DNA of 64,000 nt. It comes from JAVBJV01 sp031555315. GTDB taxonomy: Bacteria > Pseudomonadota > Alphaproteobacteria > Acetobacterales > Acetobacteraceae. Of this stretch, positions 33,831 through 41,438 are shown piece after piece (within the stretch, counting starts at the first letter, position 1; the number at the start of each line of letters is the position of its first letter). A model generated the notes under the pieces. It searched no databases and was not told the DNA's origin. It saw nothing but the letters and a program-made list of their open reading frames with translations. The position numbers and the translations under genes are program-made. The stretch is taken from positions 154,574 to 218,573 of the forward strand of contig JAVBUO010000008.1 of NCBI GenBank assembly GCA_031555315.1. Reading direction: 5' to 3'.

Positions 33831-33867
33831 GGTTGGGGTGATTCCCACCCGATCACGATCCGCTCTA
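33831..33867 (-). repeat. Partial copy of the 51-bp palindromic repeat
   Basis: On the minus strand it starts TAGAGCGGATCGTGATCGGG and agrees with the element at 62170-62220 for about 30 nt with one substitution, then has an extra A and diverges. Its first three bases are the stop codon of the 33865-34497 gene. The far end TAGAGC has decayed. Confidence 0.7.
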
Positions 33868-34497
33868 AACAGGGTCCAGCAGTGACGGCAGATCGTTCCG
33901 AACAGCATTGACGGCTGCGCCAACCGCATAGACTCGCAGCGCCGTTTCCGCTGGGCGGGCCGGATGCCCACCCGCCAGCCAGTCCGCCCAGCCCCCTTCC
34001 TCCAGCAGAACGGGCATCCGGGCATGGATCGACGCAAGCGCGCCTGTCGCCGCCGTCGTCAGCAGTGCGAAACTGCGCTGCACATCCCCGGCGCCGTCGC
34101 GCCAGGCCGTCCAGAGACCGGCCAGCGCCAGCATCGCGCCATCTTCGCGTATGACCGCGAACGGACGCCCCCGCCCCGAGGTCTGTCGCTGCCATTCATA
34201 AAAAGCATCCGCAGGCACGATACAGCGGCGCTGCACATAAGCGGCCCGGAACATTCTGTTGGCGATCACATTTTCGATCCGCGCATTGATCGGCCTCACC
34301 TTGCAGGCCGGCGTCGGGCAGAATCCCCAGCGCAACCGGTCCATTCGCCAAACCCCGGTTTGCGGATGTATCCGCACTGCCCAGGCGAGCTGCGCTGGCG
34401 CCACGTTGAACCGCGGCCGGCATTCCCCGGTCATTTTCACATTGTGCAGAAGCCGATGCGCGCGCCGGGGATCTTTCTGAACAAACCGTCCACACAT
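33865..34497 (-). CDS. SOS-response-associated peptidase family protein (YedK/HMCES)
   Basis: This encodes 210 residues. The protein starts MCGRF, so Cys2 becomes the N-terminal residue that bonds covalently to abasic sites in single-stranded DNA. The other SRAP signatures are present: RFNVAPAQ (Asn), LRWGFCP, NARIENV, CIVPADAFYEW (with the catalytic Glu) and SIHARMPVLL with the conserved His. The start was therefore set at 34497 rather than the longer frame. The protein shields abasic sites from breakage. It is divergent from an S24-type repressor gene, which suggests damage-responsive control. Its stop codon lies within a repeat. Confidence 0.92.
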   Translation of the reverse strand: MCGRFVQKDPRRAHRLLHNVKMTGECRPRFNVAPAQLAWAVRIHPQTGVWRMDRLRWGFCPTPACKVRPINARIENVIANRMFRAAYVQRRCIVPADAFYEWQRQTSGRGRPFAVIREDGAMLALAGLWTAWRDGAGDVQRSFALLTTAATGALASIHARMPVLLEEGGWADWLAGGHPARPAETALRVYAVGAAVNAVRNDLPSLLDPV

Positions 34498-34601
34498 ACA
34501 CTCAGTCTGACCAAAAAATTCGATTCGGTATCGGCTTACGCTCAAAGTATACCAATTTGGAGTTTTCTCCCCCCGTTGAGTCGGCGCTTCTGGTATTATA
34601 T

Positions 34602-35324
34602 ATGAATAACATGACACGGGAACCGTCCCTCTATCCCAATCGCATCCGCCAGTGGCGGATGGCGCTCAATATGTCCCAGGGACGGCTTGCCGCACTGACC
34701 GGAACGTCACAGCCGCAGATCGACCGGCTGGAAAAAGGAGAACGCCGCCTGACCATGGACTGGGTGGCGCGGATTGCCGCCGCCCTGTCGGTCCCTCCGG
34801 CCGCCCTGCTGGAGGACGCGCCGCCACCGCCGCAAAATTACCGACACTCTGCCGCCATCCCGGCGCTTCTGCCGGCTCATGTTCCGCCGGTGCGCACCGC
34901 ACCGCCCCTGCCGCGCGATGTTCCGGTGATGGGAACCGCACAGGGCGGCCCCGATGGTGTGTTTCACCTGAATATGACCGACGGCCCGATCGACTGGGCT
35001 AGGCGCCCCCCCGGACTGGTCGGCATGACATCGATTTTCGCCATCTATGTCGAAGGCGATTCCATGGTTCCCTGGCGGCAGCCCGGCGAACTGGTTTTCG
35101 TTCAGGATGGCCGCACCCCCGCGCCGGGCAATCATGTGATCATCCTGACCCGCACCGACGACCCGGCCTCTCCCCCGCACGCCCGGGTCAAGAAACTGCT
35201 GCGCCGCACCGCCCGGTATGTCGAGCTCGAACAGTACAACCCGCACGAAGTCTTCACCGTTCCCGCCGAGCAGATCGTTTGCCTGTATCGCGCGCTGGAG
35301 TGGAGCGAGGTTCTGGGGTTGTAA
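34602..35324 (+). CDS. XRE-family repressor with S24 (LexA/CI-like) C-terminal domain
   Basis: This encodes 240 residues. The N-terminal helix-turn-helix is RIRQWRMALNMSQGRLAALTG followed by QPQIDRLEKGERRL. A Pro-rich hinge (about 75-115) leads to a C-terminal S24 fold with the catalytic Ser in VEGDSMVPWR and the Lys in HARVKKLLRR. The usual Ala-Gly cleavage dipeptide is not obvious (VMGTAQGGP sits at the expected position), so it may not self-cleave. The start is 34602 or 34611; no ribosome-binding site is visible for either. A GGTATTATAT motif overlaps the start region and recurs downstream, a candidate operator. Confidence 0.85.
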   Translation: MNNMTREPSLYPNRIRQWRMALNMSQGRLAALTGTSQPQIDRLEKGERRLTMDWVARIAAALSVPPAALLEDAPPPPQNYRHSAAIPALLPAHVPPVRTAPPLPRDVPVMGTAQGGPDGVFHLNMTDGPIDWARRPPGLVGMTSIFAIYVEGDSMVPWRQPGELVFVQDGRTPAPGNHVIILTRTDDPASPPHARVKKLLRRTARYVELEQYNPHEVFTVPAEQIVCLYRALEWSEVLGL

Positions 35325-35342
35325 CACCATGCCCATTTTTTG

Positions 35343-35368
35343 AATTTTTCCCCTGAGGGGGAAATTTT
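35343..35368 (+). terminator. Terminator-like hairpin after the repressor gene
   Basis: AATTTTTCCCC-TGA-GGGGGAAATTTT forms a stem with A/T flanks on both sides, 19 nt after the stop codon. It could work in either direction. Confidence 0.65.
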
Positions 35369-35378
35369 CCCAAATCGT

Positions 35379-35390
35379 GTATATAATACC
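35379..35390 (-). promoter_or_regulatory. Candidate repressor motif GGTATTATATAC
   Basis: The minus strand reads GGTATTATATAC, matching TGGTATTATATA at 34591-34602 and GGTATTGTAT at 35460-35469. An 18-bp perfect palindrome (GTTTTTTGCGCAAAAAAC) follows at 35410-35427. Confidence 0.45.
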
Positions 35391-35438
35391 GTTTATAGGA
35401 AAACATTCAGTTTTTTGCGCAAAAAACGATTCGCTTGC

Positions 35439-35479
35439 TTGATGACTCAATTCCTAGTTGGTATTGTATGCAAATACCA
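35439..35479 (+). promoter_or_regulatory. Promoter overlapped by inverted-repeat operator upstream of the 91-aa gene
   Basis: TTGATG (35439-35444) and TATTGT (35462-35467) are 17 nt apart. The perfect inverted repeat TGGTATT-N7-AATACCA (35459-35479) covers the -10 and start site, a typical repression layout. The half-site resembles the motif at the S24 repressor gene, so that protein is the likely reader. Confidence 0.55.
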
Positions 35480-35496
35480 GTTCTGAGGAAGCCCTA

Positions 35497-35772
35497 ATGC
35501 CGTCTGCGCTCACCCATATTGCGTATAATCTGCCCCCCGGCCCAGACCGCCATACCTTGGCGGCCGCCTTGGTGGCACTGGAAGCCTGCGATCTCGCCCT
35601 GGCCGCGCTGCGGCATCGCTGCGTCTCGGCACAGGCGGCCAGCGCCCTGGAAGAGGCTTCGTTCTGGCTCGTCGAAGAGGTCGCCCCCATATTGCGCCAT
35701 GCGGCCCGTGCGCAGGGCACGGTCCATACCGCCGAACCGGTGGAATACCCGATGTCGGCACACTGCGGATGA
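35497..35772 (+). CDS. 91-aa protein of unknown function
   Basis: This encodes 91 residues, helical and rich in alanine (HTLAAALVALEACDLALAALRHR and SALEEASFWLVEEVAPILRHAA). There is no signal peptide or membrane helix. GAGGAAG lies about seven nt before the ATG, supporting the start. It is preceded by a promoter with an operator-like palindrome and followed by a strong terminator, so it looks like a free-standing regulated gene. I do not recognise the family. Confidence 0.6.
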   Translation: MPSALTHIAYNLPPGPDRHTLAAALVALEACDLALAALRHRCVSAQAASALEEASFWLVEEVAPILRHAARAQGTVHTAEPVEYPMSAHCG

Positions 35773-35783
35773 CCGGTCGCCAG

Positions 35784-35823
35784 ACCCCTCCCCGTAGAGG
35801 AGCCACTCAGGGGAGGGGTGTTT
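35784..35823. terminator. Bidirectional terminator between convergent genes
   Basis: The stem ACCCCTCCCC / GGGGAGGGGT with a 16-nt loop is followed by GTTT. It lies between the 91-aa gene and the convergent 35831-37543 gene. Confidence 0.7.
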
Positions 35824-35830
35824 ATGCGCG

Positions 35831-37543
35831 CTACTGCAGCGTCAGGCGCTCCGGCTCGCTGAAGCGGACGGACGCAGAACGTCTGCCGCTAAGTTCTACC
35901 GCCACCCCGAGCGCCAGCGTTCCCCCGCTCTGAATAAAGTCGTGAAGCCGTTGCGGCAGGTTCCCTGTCGCGTCTTCGACCTCCTCTTGTGGCAGAGCGG
36001 ATCTTTGCAGCACACTGGTCGCCTGAAGCTGGGCCATCGAGGCCATCTCTTCCCGGGACATGCCCGAGGCCCGGCCGATCAGGTCGAGCAGGCCGCTGTC
36101 CTCAAGATTGAAGTTGACCACAAAGTTCTGCGGTTCACGCGGAGAGATGGGAACAAACACCCTCACTGGATCGAACCGGGTGTTGCGGAACGCGGCATAA
36201 CCGCGCAGGGCAGCGACATTGCGAGTTTGCAGCGCGATATCCGCGCGCACGTCTCCGGCTTTGGGCGATATGTGCAGCACCAGTTCGGGGGTGATGATCT
36301 GCGGCGCATCGACGATGTCGGCAACCGCCGCCGGCGTGTCGACGTTCAGATTGCGCAGCGTCACCTCGTGCACGCCGGTATCGCCCTGGCCCACGGTCCA
36401 GACGAGACGTTCGAGAGTCAGGATATCGGGAACGCGCAGATCGTCGATCTGCATCCCCCTCACCCCCATATCAGGAAAAGAGAGCGAAGGGCTGGCGGAG
36501 AGCTGTTCCCGCATTCTGGCGGCCATGACGTCCAGATCGGTGCGACCCACCTGGACGGCGGCGATCTCGATCGGTTTGCCGGCGGCCACGAACGGGACGG
36601 CAAACGGAGAACCGGGCATCTGTGCAAGCCGCGGCGAGAGGATGACTTTCACTCTGTTGTAACGAGCATCCTGTAAGATCCTGCCGGCAATCCGAAAACT
36701 GATATCACCAACTTCACCCACCATGAACGACATGTCAGAACGGACATTCTCGGCACGGACAGTCAGACCATCCAGTTGTGTGTAAAGCTCGAACTGGTCG
36801 AGGTAGTCCTCTGCGGTATCCGTCCGCAAAACAGCCAGACGGGCCAGAACCGGCAGAAGCACGTTGTCCGCCGCCATCCGGGCGATATCCATCACCTGAG
36901 AAAGACGATCAGCATTTCCATAAAACTCCCGCATCGCCTGGCGATGTTCCGGTGGGTACATGGAAAGGCTGATCTCGCGTGCCTGACGGAGATTGTGCGC
37001 TCGTATATTGGCGCGGCTGCCGGCAAGAATCTCGGCCTCGATTTTCTCGACACGGATATACTGGGTTTCCGATCCCAGATTCAGATCGGCATTCTCGGCC
37101 GTCAGGCGCAGTCCCTGCAACGCGTGCGCCACCTGTTCGGCGGTCTGCGGCGGCGCGGCCATCGCCTGCAGAATGGTGCTGCCCGAACCGTTTGCCGTCA
37201 GCGCAGCGATACTCAGGGTCTTTCCGTCTCCCTGTCCCTGCAGGTTGCGGACCTGCACGGCGAAGGATGCGCCATCGCGCTGAATACGCACCTCTCCGGC
37301 GGTGGCGGACGCCGTGTCGTAACGCGCCGTGACATTGCGCAGAACGATCTCCTCGCCATTCTGTTCGATACGCCCGTCCCAGTTCAGGGTCAGCCCGCCT
37401 CTGTCCTGCCCGCGGAGTTCCTCCAGTTTCTGCACGATGATGTTGTCGGTCTGCGCGCCGATGAAGCGCCAGGCGGCAAAGCCGCCGCCACCGATCAGCA
37501 CAGCCAGAACGGCTGCCACGACGATCTTCATGCTTTTGGACAT
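35831..37543 (-). CDS. Membrane-anchored periplasmic protein of unknown function
   Basis: This encodes 570 residues. A single N-terminal hydrophobic helix (IVVAAVLAVLIGGGGFAAW) probably anchors it. The rest is predicted beta-rich, with short repeats such as LTLNWDGRIEQNGEEIVLRN and VHEVTLRNLNVDTPAA. These recall AsmA-like or DUF2125/DUF945-type periplasmic proteins, but I cannot assign a family. There are no catalytic motifs and no cysteines in the part I inspected. It lies 158 nt downstream of the 37702-39585 gene on the same strand, and the gap has no clear terminator. Confidence 0.65.
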   Translation of the reverse strand: MSKSMKIVVAAVLAVLIGGGGFAAWRFIGAQTDNIIVQKLEELRGQDRGGLTLNWDGRIEQNGEEIVLRNVTARYDTASATAGEVRIQRDGASFAVQVRNLQGQGDGKTLSIAALTANGSGSTILQAMAAPPQTAEQVAHALQGLRLTAENADLNLGSETQYIRVEKIEAEILAGSRANIRAHNLRQAREISLSMYPPEHRQAMREFYGNADRLSQVMDIARMAADNVLLPVLARLAVLRTDTAEDYLDQFELYTQLDGLTVRAENVRSDMSFMVGEVGDISFRIAGRILQDARYNRVKVILSPRLAQMPGSPFAVPFVAAGKPIEIAAVQVGRTDLDVMAARMREQLSASPSLSFPDMGVRGMQIDDLRVPDILTLERLVWTVGQGDTGVHEVTLRNLNVDTPAAVADIVDAPQIITPELVLHISPKAGDVRADIALQTRNVAALRGYAAFRNTRFDPVRVFVPISPREPQNFVVNFNLEDSGLLDLIGRASGMSREEMASMAQLQATSVLQRSALPQEEVEDATGNLPQRLHDFIQSGGTLALGVAVELSGRRSASVRFSEPERLTLQ

Positions 37544-37701
37544 GCGACAAAGAGCTTTCTGAAGCGACCCCGCAGGACCGAATAATTCAATGAATGGTGC
37601 TGCGATCTATATACCAATGGCCGGCACGAACGAATAGACTTGCTTACGGCGCGGCGGCCTTCGCAATTACCCCGTTTCCGCACCGGATACGGAATGTTTC
37701 A

Positions 37702-39585
37702 TCACGGCGGAGCACTGCTGCCGGCAATCCGCCATCCGTTATCGCAACGTACCGCGCACACCTGATGATAGGTGAGGTGAGACCCCGCGCGGTACATCAT
37801 GAACGTCCGGGCTTTCGCAAGCGATGGAAGGTGTTCGTCGATCCTGTCCGGCTCCCTGCCGGGCGCATGGTGCGGCTGATCGTAGTGGCGCCCCGCCAGA
37901 CGGACGAAATAAAGAACGCCATCCGAAAACCCCTGCAGATGCGGATCGCAGAGACCATCCTCCTCCAGCATGGTCACGGCACCGCTGGCGGCATCGATGA
38001 TGGCGATGCGATGCGGAACCAGCGGCGGCGGCGCATAGGCGACGACGGCCGCAAAACCGCCATCGGTCGATATCCGGTGATCCAGCAGCCATTCACCGTC
38101 CAGCGCCCGGCCGTCGAACGCGCATGCATAGACCCGGCAGGACAGTTCCGCGTCGAAACGCAGAAACCGCCAGACCAGTCGCTTGCCGCCGTTCAGCGGC
38201 GCGCTTTCCAGACGTTCGGTTGCCGCACTCTCTTTCGCCAGCGGCAACAACTGCCGGACTTCCGGCTGCGGGTAACGCCGCCCGCCGATCTCCAGCGGCG
38301 CATGCGTATAGCTGGAGATCGGACCGAAACCGTCATAGCCAAGCCGCGGCTGGGACAGCGTCCATTCGACGACGAGGCACGACGTATCCAGCGCCCCCAG
38401 CTTTCTTGTCGCTGGGGGCCAGTCAGACCGCAGATCCAGTCCCGCGGGGATTTCCCGCCATCCCCGGCCGGCTTCCCACAGCCAGTCGCCGCTTCTGCCG
38501 GCATCCTTCCGCGGGGCAACCTCGCAAACGCAGGCCTGCGCATCGCTCCGCCAGACCAACTGCGGGGATGTCATGGAAATCAGCAGACCGCTTGGTGCAT
38601 CGTCGACGAACAGTTCACCCCTCGGCGAATAGAGCGGATCGAGCGGCGCTTCGAGCGCCTTCAAACTCGCGGGGAGTTCCAGGACCACGGCGATCTTCGG
38701 GCCGCCCGCGGGCGGTTGCGCAAGCGAAACCTGCTGACGCGCACGGATGACGTTCCAGTCCGTTTCCGGAATCCCAAGGTCCCCGACCTCGATCAGTCGT
38801 TCCCTGCTGGAATGGGCGATCAGATCGTCGATCAGCGCCATATGGCTCCGGTCGGAGGTGAGCGGGCTGTAACGGCCGGTCACCGTCATCTCGCCGACCA
38901 GATCGATCTCCCAGAACATGTTCGCCTGCGAACAGCGATGGAGTATCCGCCGCCGTCTGTCGAAGATCAGCAACCCCCAATTCTCCCGGGACGGGGCGGG
39001 AGTCACGAAATAACGGCCGTCCGGCGAGAAGCCGGTCGAGGCGCCGCCCCCCATAACGACGCTGCCATCGGCGAACAGATAGTCGCAGACGACAGGACCG
39101 CCCATGGCGATTTCTCCGCACGAGAGAACACGCACCGCCTCGCCCTCCGGCGTGACCGGCGCGGGCGTGCTCCAGGCGCTCGGGCCGGTGGAGGGCGCAC
39201 GCTCCACCTCGGTCAGGCGTGGTCCCGCAGGTGCCCGATCGATCCTGAGGCCGGCGAGTTTTTCCCATCCCTTGTGGATCAGGAGGAGGCAAAGAAAGAG
39301 CGCCACACCGGCGATCACAGCAACCACGATTCCCGGAACGGGACGGACGGCGGCAACGCTTATCCCGAAGGCGCCCCCGAAGACCCAGATAAAGGTGCGA
39401 TCCACCTTGCCGGCAAGCCTGTTCTCCACCCATTCGGCGGCCAGCGTCGCCACCCAGTAGGCAATGGCGAGAGAAAGCGGCAGAAAAACCGGCAGCACGA
39501 AGGGAACGACAAGCAGCACGAGCCGAATACCCAGTTCGAGCAACAACGCGGGAAGCGTTTTACCGGGAGGGGCGCTGTTCGTCAT
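37702..39585 (-). CDS. Large membrane protein with beta-propeller-like domain, unknown function
   Basis: This encodes 627 residues. Hydrophobic segments in the first about 115 residues (LELGIRLVLLVVPFVLPVFLPLSL, WVFGGAFGISVAAV, IVVAVIAGVALFLCLLLI) suggest three to four membrane helices. The remaining about 500 residues have repeated strand-turn units with ASTGFSPDGRYFVTPAP, LDPLYSPRGELFVDD and SGAVTMLEEDGLCDPHLQ, reminiscent of WD40/TolB-type propeller blades. I do not recognise a family. It starts 32 nt after the mutL stop on the same strand and may be read through from the housekeeping run. Confidence 0.6.
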   Translation of the reverse strand: MTNSAPPGKTLPALLLELGIRLVLLVVPFVLPVFLPLSLAIAYWVATLAAEWVENRLAGKVDRTFIWVFGGAFGISVAAVRPVPGIVVAVIAGVALFLCLLLIHKGWEKLAGLRIDRAPAGPRLTEVERAPSTGPSAWSTPAPVTPEGEAVRVLSCGEIAMGGPVVCDYLFADGSVVMGGGASTGFSPDGRYFVTPAPSRENWGLLIFDRRRRILHRCSQANMFWEIDLVGEMTVTGRYSPLTSDRSHMALIDDLIAHSSRERLIEVGDLGIPETDWNVIRARQQVSLAQPPAGGPKIAVVLELPASLKALEAPLDPLYSPRGELFVDDAPSGLLISMTSPQLVWRSDAQACVCEVAPRKDAGRSGDWLWEAGRGWREIPAGLDLRSDWPPATRKLGALDTSCLVVEWTLSQPRLGYDGFGPISSYTHAPLEIGGRRYPQPEVRQLLPLAKESAATERLESAPLNGGKRLVWRFLRFDAELSCRVYACAFDGRALDGEWLLDHRISTDGGFAAVVAYAPPPLVPHRIAIIDAASGAVTMLEEDGLCDPHLQGFSDGVLYFVRLAGRHYDQPHHAPGREPDRIDEHLPSLAKARTFMMYRAGSHLTYHQVCAVRCDNGWRIAGSSAPP

Positions 39586-39617
39586 GAAATCATCGGACCA
39601 TCAGCGCCATCGACCAT

Positions 39618-41414
39618 CTAACCCCGGCCGAACATGCGTTCCAGTTCGCCGCGCGACAGTTTCAGCACCGTCGGGCGGCCGTGGCTGCATGTGGTGGCGC
39701 GCGGCGTGGTTTCCAGCTGGCGCAGCAGCGCGTCCATTTCGGCCTGCGACAGCCGCCGCCCGGCGCGGATCGAGCCGTGACACGCCAGCCGCGCGATCAC
39801 CGCATCCAGTTTGGTCTCCAGCGCGACGCTCTCGCCCATCTCGCCAAGCTCGTCGGCGATGTCGCGCAGCAGCGGCACCGGGTCCGGATTGCCGAGCGCG
39901 GCGGGCAGCGCGCGGACCAGCACGGCGGAGCCGCCGAACTCTTCGATCTCCAGCCCCAGCTTTTCCAGATCGGGCGCATGCGCCAGCAGCCGTGCCGCAT
40001 CGCCCGGCGAAAACTCGACCACCGAGGGCAGCAGCAAAGGTTGCGTGCGCACGCCGCCATCGCGGTACTGCGCGGCCAGCGCCTCGTGCGTCAGGCGTTC
40101 ATGCGCGGCGTGCTGATCGACGATCACCAGCGCCCCGTCCGCCGCCACCGCCAGCACATAGGTCTCCAGAATCTGCGCAACCGACGCCCCCAGCGGATGA
40201 TCGGCAGACGGCTCCGCCGCGCCCAGCATGCGCGCCGCCGGCAGTGCCGCCAGATCGAGCCGCGCTTCCGCCATGCCCCGCCCGGGCGGCGCGCCATGCA
40301 CCGCCTGCGACACCGATGGCGCATGCACATATCCCCCCGCCGCCGGCCGCCATGCCGAGGGCACATGCGATGCCGGCATCGGCGTGATGCGCGGTGCGAC
40401 GAGGCCGCCTTCCCCGATCTCTTCCGCCTGCGCGGGCACCGACAGGGCGTGGCGCAACGCGCCGATCACCAGCGCACGCACCCCCGCGCCGTCGCGGAAG
40501 CGCAATTCGGTCTTGGCCGGATGCACGTTGACGTCCAGTTCCTCGGGCGGAACATCCAGAAACAGCGCCACTACCGGCTGACGCCCCGGCGCGATCACAT
40601 CGCGATACGCAACCCGCACCGAGGCGCGCAACACCGGGTCGACCACCGGGCGGCCATTGACCACCAGATACTGCGCCGCCGAGGTGGCGCGCGTATGCGC
40701 CGGTGAAGCGATGAACCCCATGACGTGCAAAGGCCCGCGCGTATGCTCGACCGGCAGCAGCGCGGCCGCCGCCTCGGGCCCCAGCAGTGCCGCCACCCGC
40801 TCGGCCATCGTCTGCGCGGGCAGGTCGAACACCGTCCGCCCGTCGCTCTGCAGCCGGAACGCGATGTTCGGCCACGCCATCGCCAGACGCATCACCGCCG
40901 CCTCGGCATGGTCGGCCTCGGTGCGTGGATGCTTCAGGAACTTGCGCCGTGCCGGGGTGGCGAAGAACATATCGGTCACCACCACCCGCGTGCCGCGCGT
41001 GCCCGATGCCGGTTCCACCGCGCCGACCCGCCCGCCTTCGACGCGGATCGTCGCCGCATGCGCGGCGTCGGCGGTGCGCGAGGTGATCGCCAGCCGCGCC
41101 GCAGCGCCGATCGACGGCAGCGCCTCGCCCCGGAAACCCAGCGTGGCGATACGGACCAGGTTGTCGTCGTCGAGCTTCGAGGTCGCGTGCCGCTGCACGG
41201 CCAACGCCAGATCGTCGGCGGCAATCCCGGCCCCGTCGTCGGTCACCTCGATACGCGCGATACCGCCTTCAGCCAGCGCCACGCCGATCCGCCCGGCCCC
41301 GGCGTCGATCGCGTTCTCGACCAGTTCCTTTACGGCGGCGGCCGGACGTTCGATCACCTCGCCGGCGGCGATGCGGTTGACGGTATTTTCCGATAGCAGG
41401 CGAATCCGTTTCAT
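39618..41414 (-). CDS. mutL: DNA mismatch repair protein MutL
   Basis: This encodes 598 residues. The N-terminal GHKL ATPase motifs are all present: KELVENAIDAGA (motif I), DDGAGI (II), TLGFRGEALPSI (III) and SGTRGTRVVVTDMF. The C-terminal dimerisation domain has VDQHAAHERL and ACHGSIRAGRRLS, but the DQHA-x2-E-x4-E endonuclease motif appears only as DQHAAHERLTHE. CHGSIRAG and CSHGRPT match the zinc-site pieces of endonuclease-type MutL. It couples MutS to strand removal. It follows pgi by 24 nt. Confidence 0.96.
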   Translation of the reverse strand: MKRIRLLSENTVNRIAAGEVIERPAAAVKELVENAIDAGAGRIGVALAEGGIARIEVTDDGAGIAADDLALAVQRHATSKLDDDNLVRIATLGFRGEALPSIGAAARLAITSRTADAAHAATIRVEGGRVGAVEPASGTRGTRVVVTDMFFATPARRKFLKHPRTEADHAEAAVMRLAMAWPNIAFRLQSDGRTVFDLPAQTMAERVAALLGPEAAAALLPVEHTRGPLHVMGFIASPAHTRATSAAQYLVVNGRPVVDPVLRASVRVAYRDVIAPGRQPVVALFLDVPPEELDVNVHPAKTELRFRDGAGVRALVIGALRHALSVPAQAEEIGEGGLVAPRITPMPASHVPSAWRPAAGGYVHAPSVSQAVHGAPPGRGMAEARLDLAALPAARMLGAAEPSADHPLGASVAQILETYVLAVAADGALVIVDQHAAHERLTHEALAAQYRDGGVRTQPLLLPSVVEFSPGDAARLLAHAPDLEKLGLEIEEFGGSAVLVRALPAALGNPDPVPLLRDIADELGEMGESVALETKLDAVIARLACHGSIRAGRRLSQAEMDALLRQLETTPRATTCSHGRPTVLKLSRGELERMFGRG

Positions 41415-41438
41415 GCGGGCAGCTCCCGCACGAAAGGA

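Noticed and set aside
35468..35497. Nine-codon leader ORF ending in TAATG at the 91-aa gene start
   Set aside because: The ATG lies upstream of the inferred transcription start and has no ribosome-binding site; probably chance.
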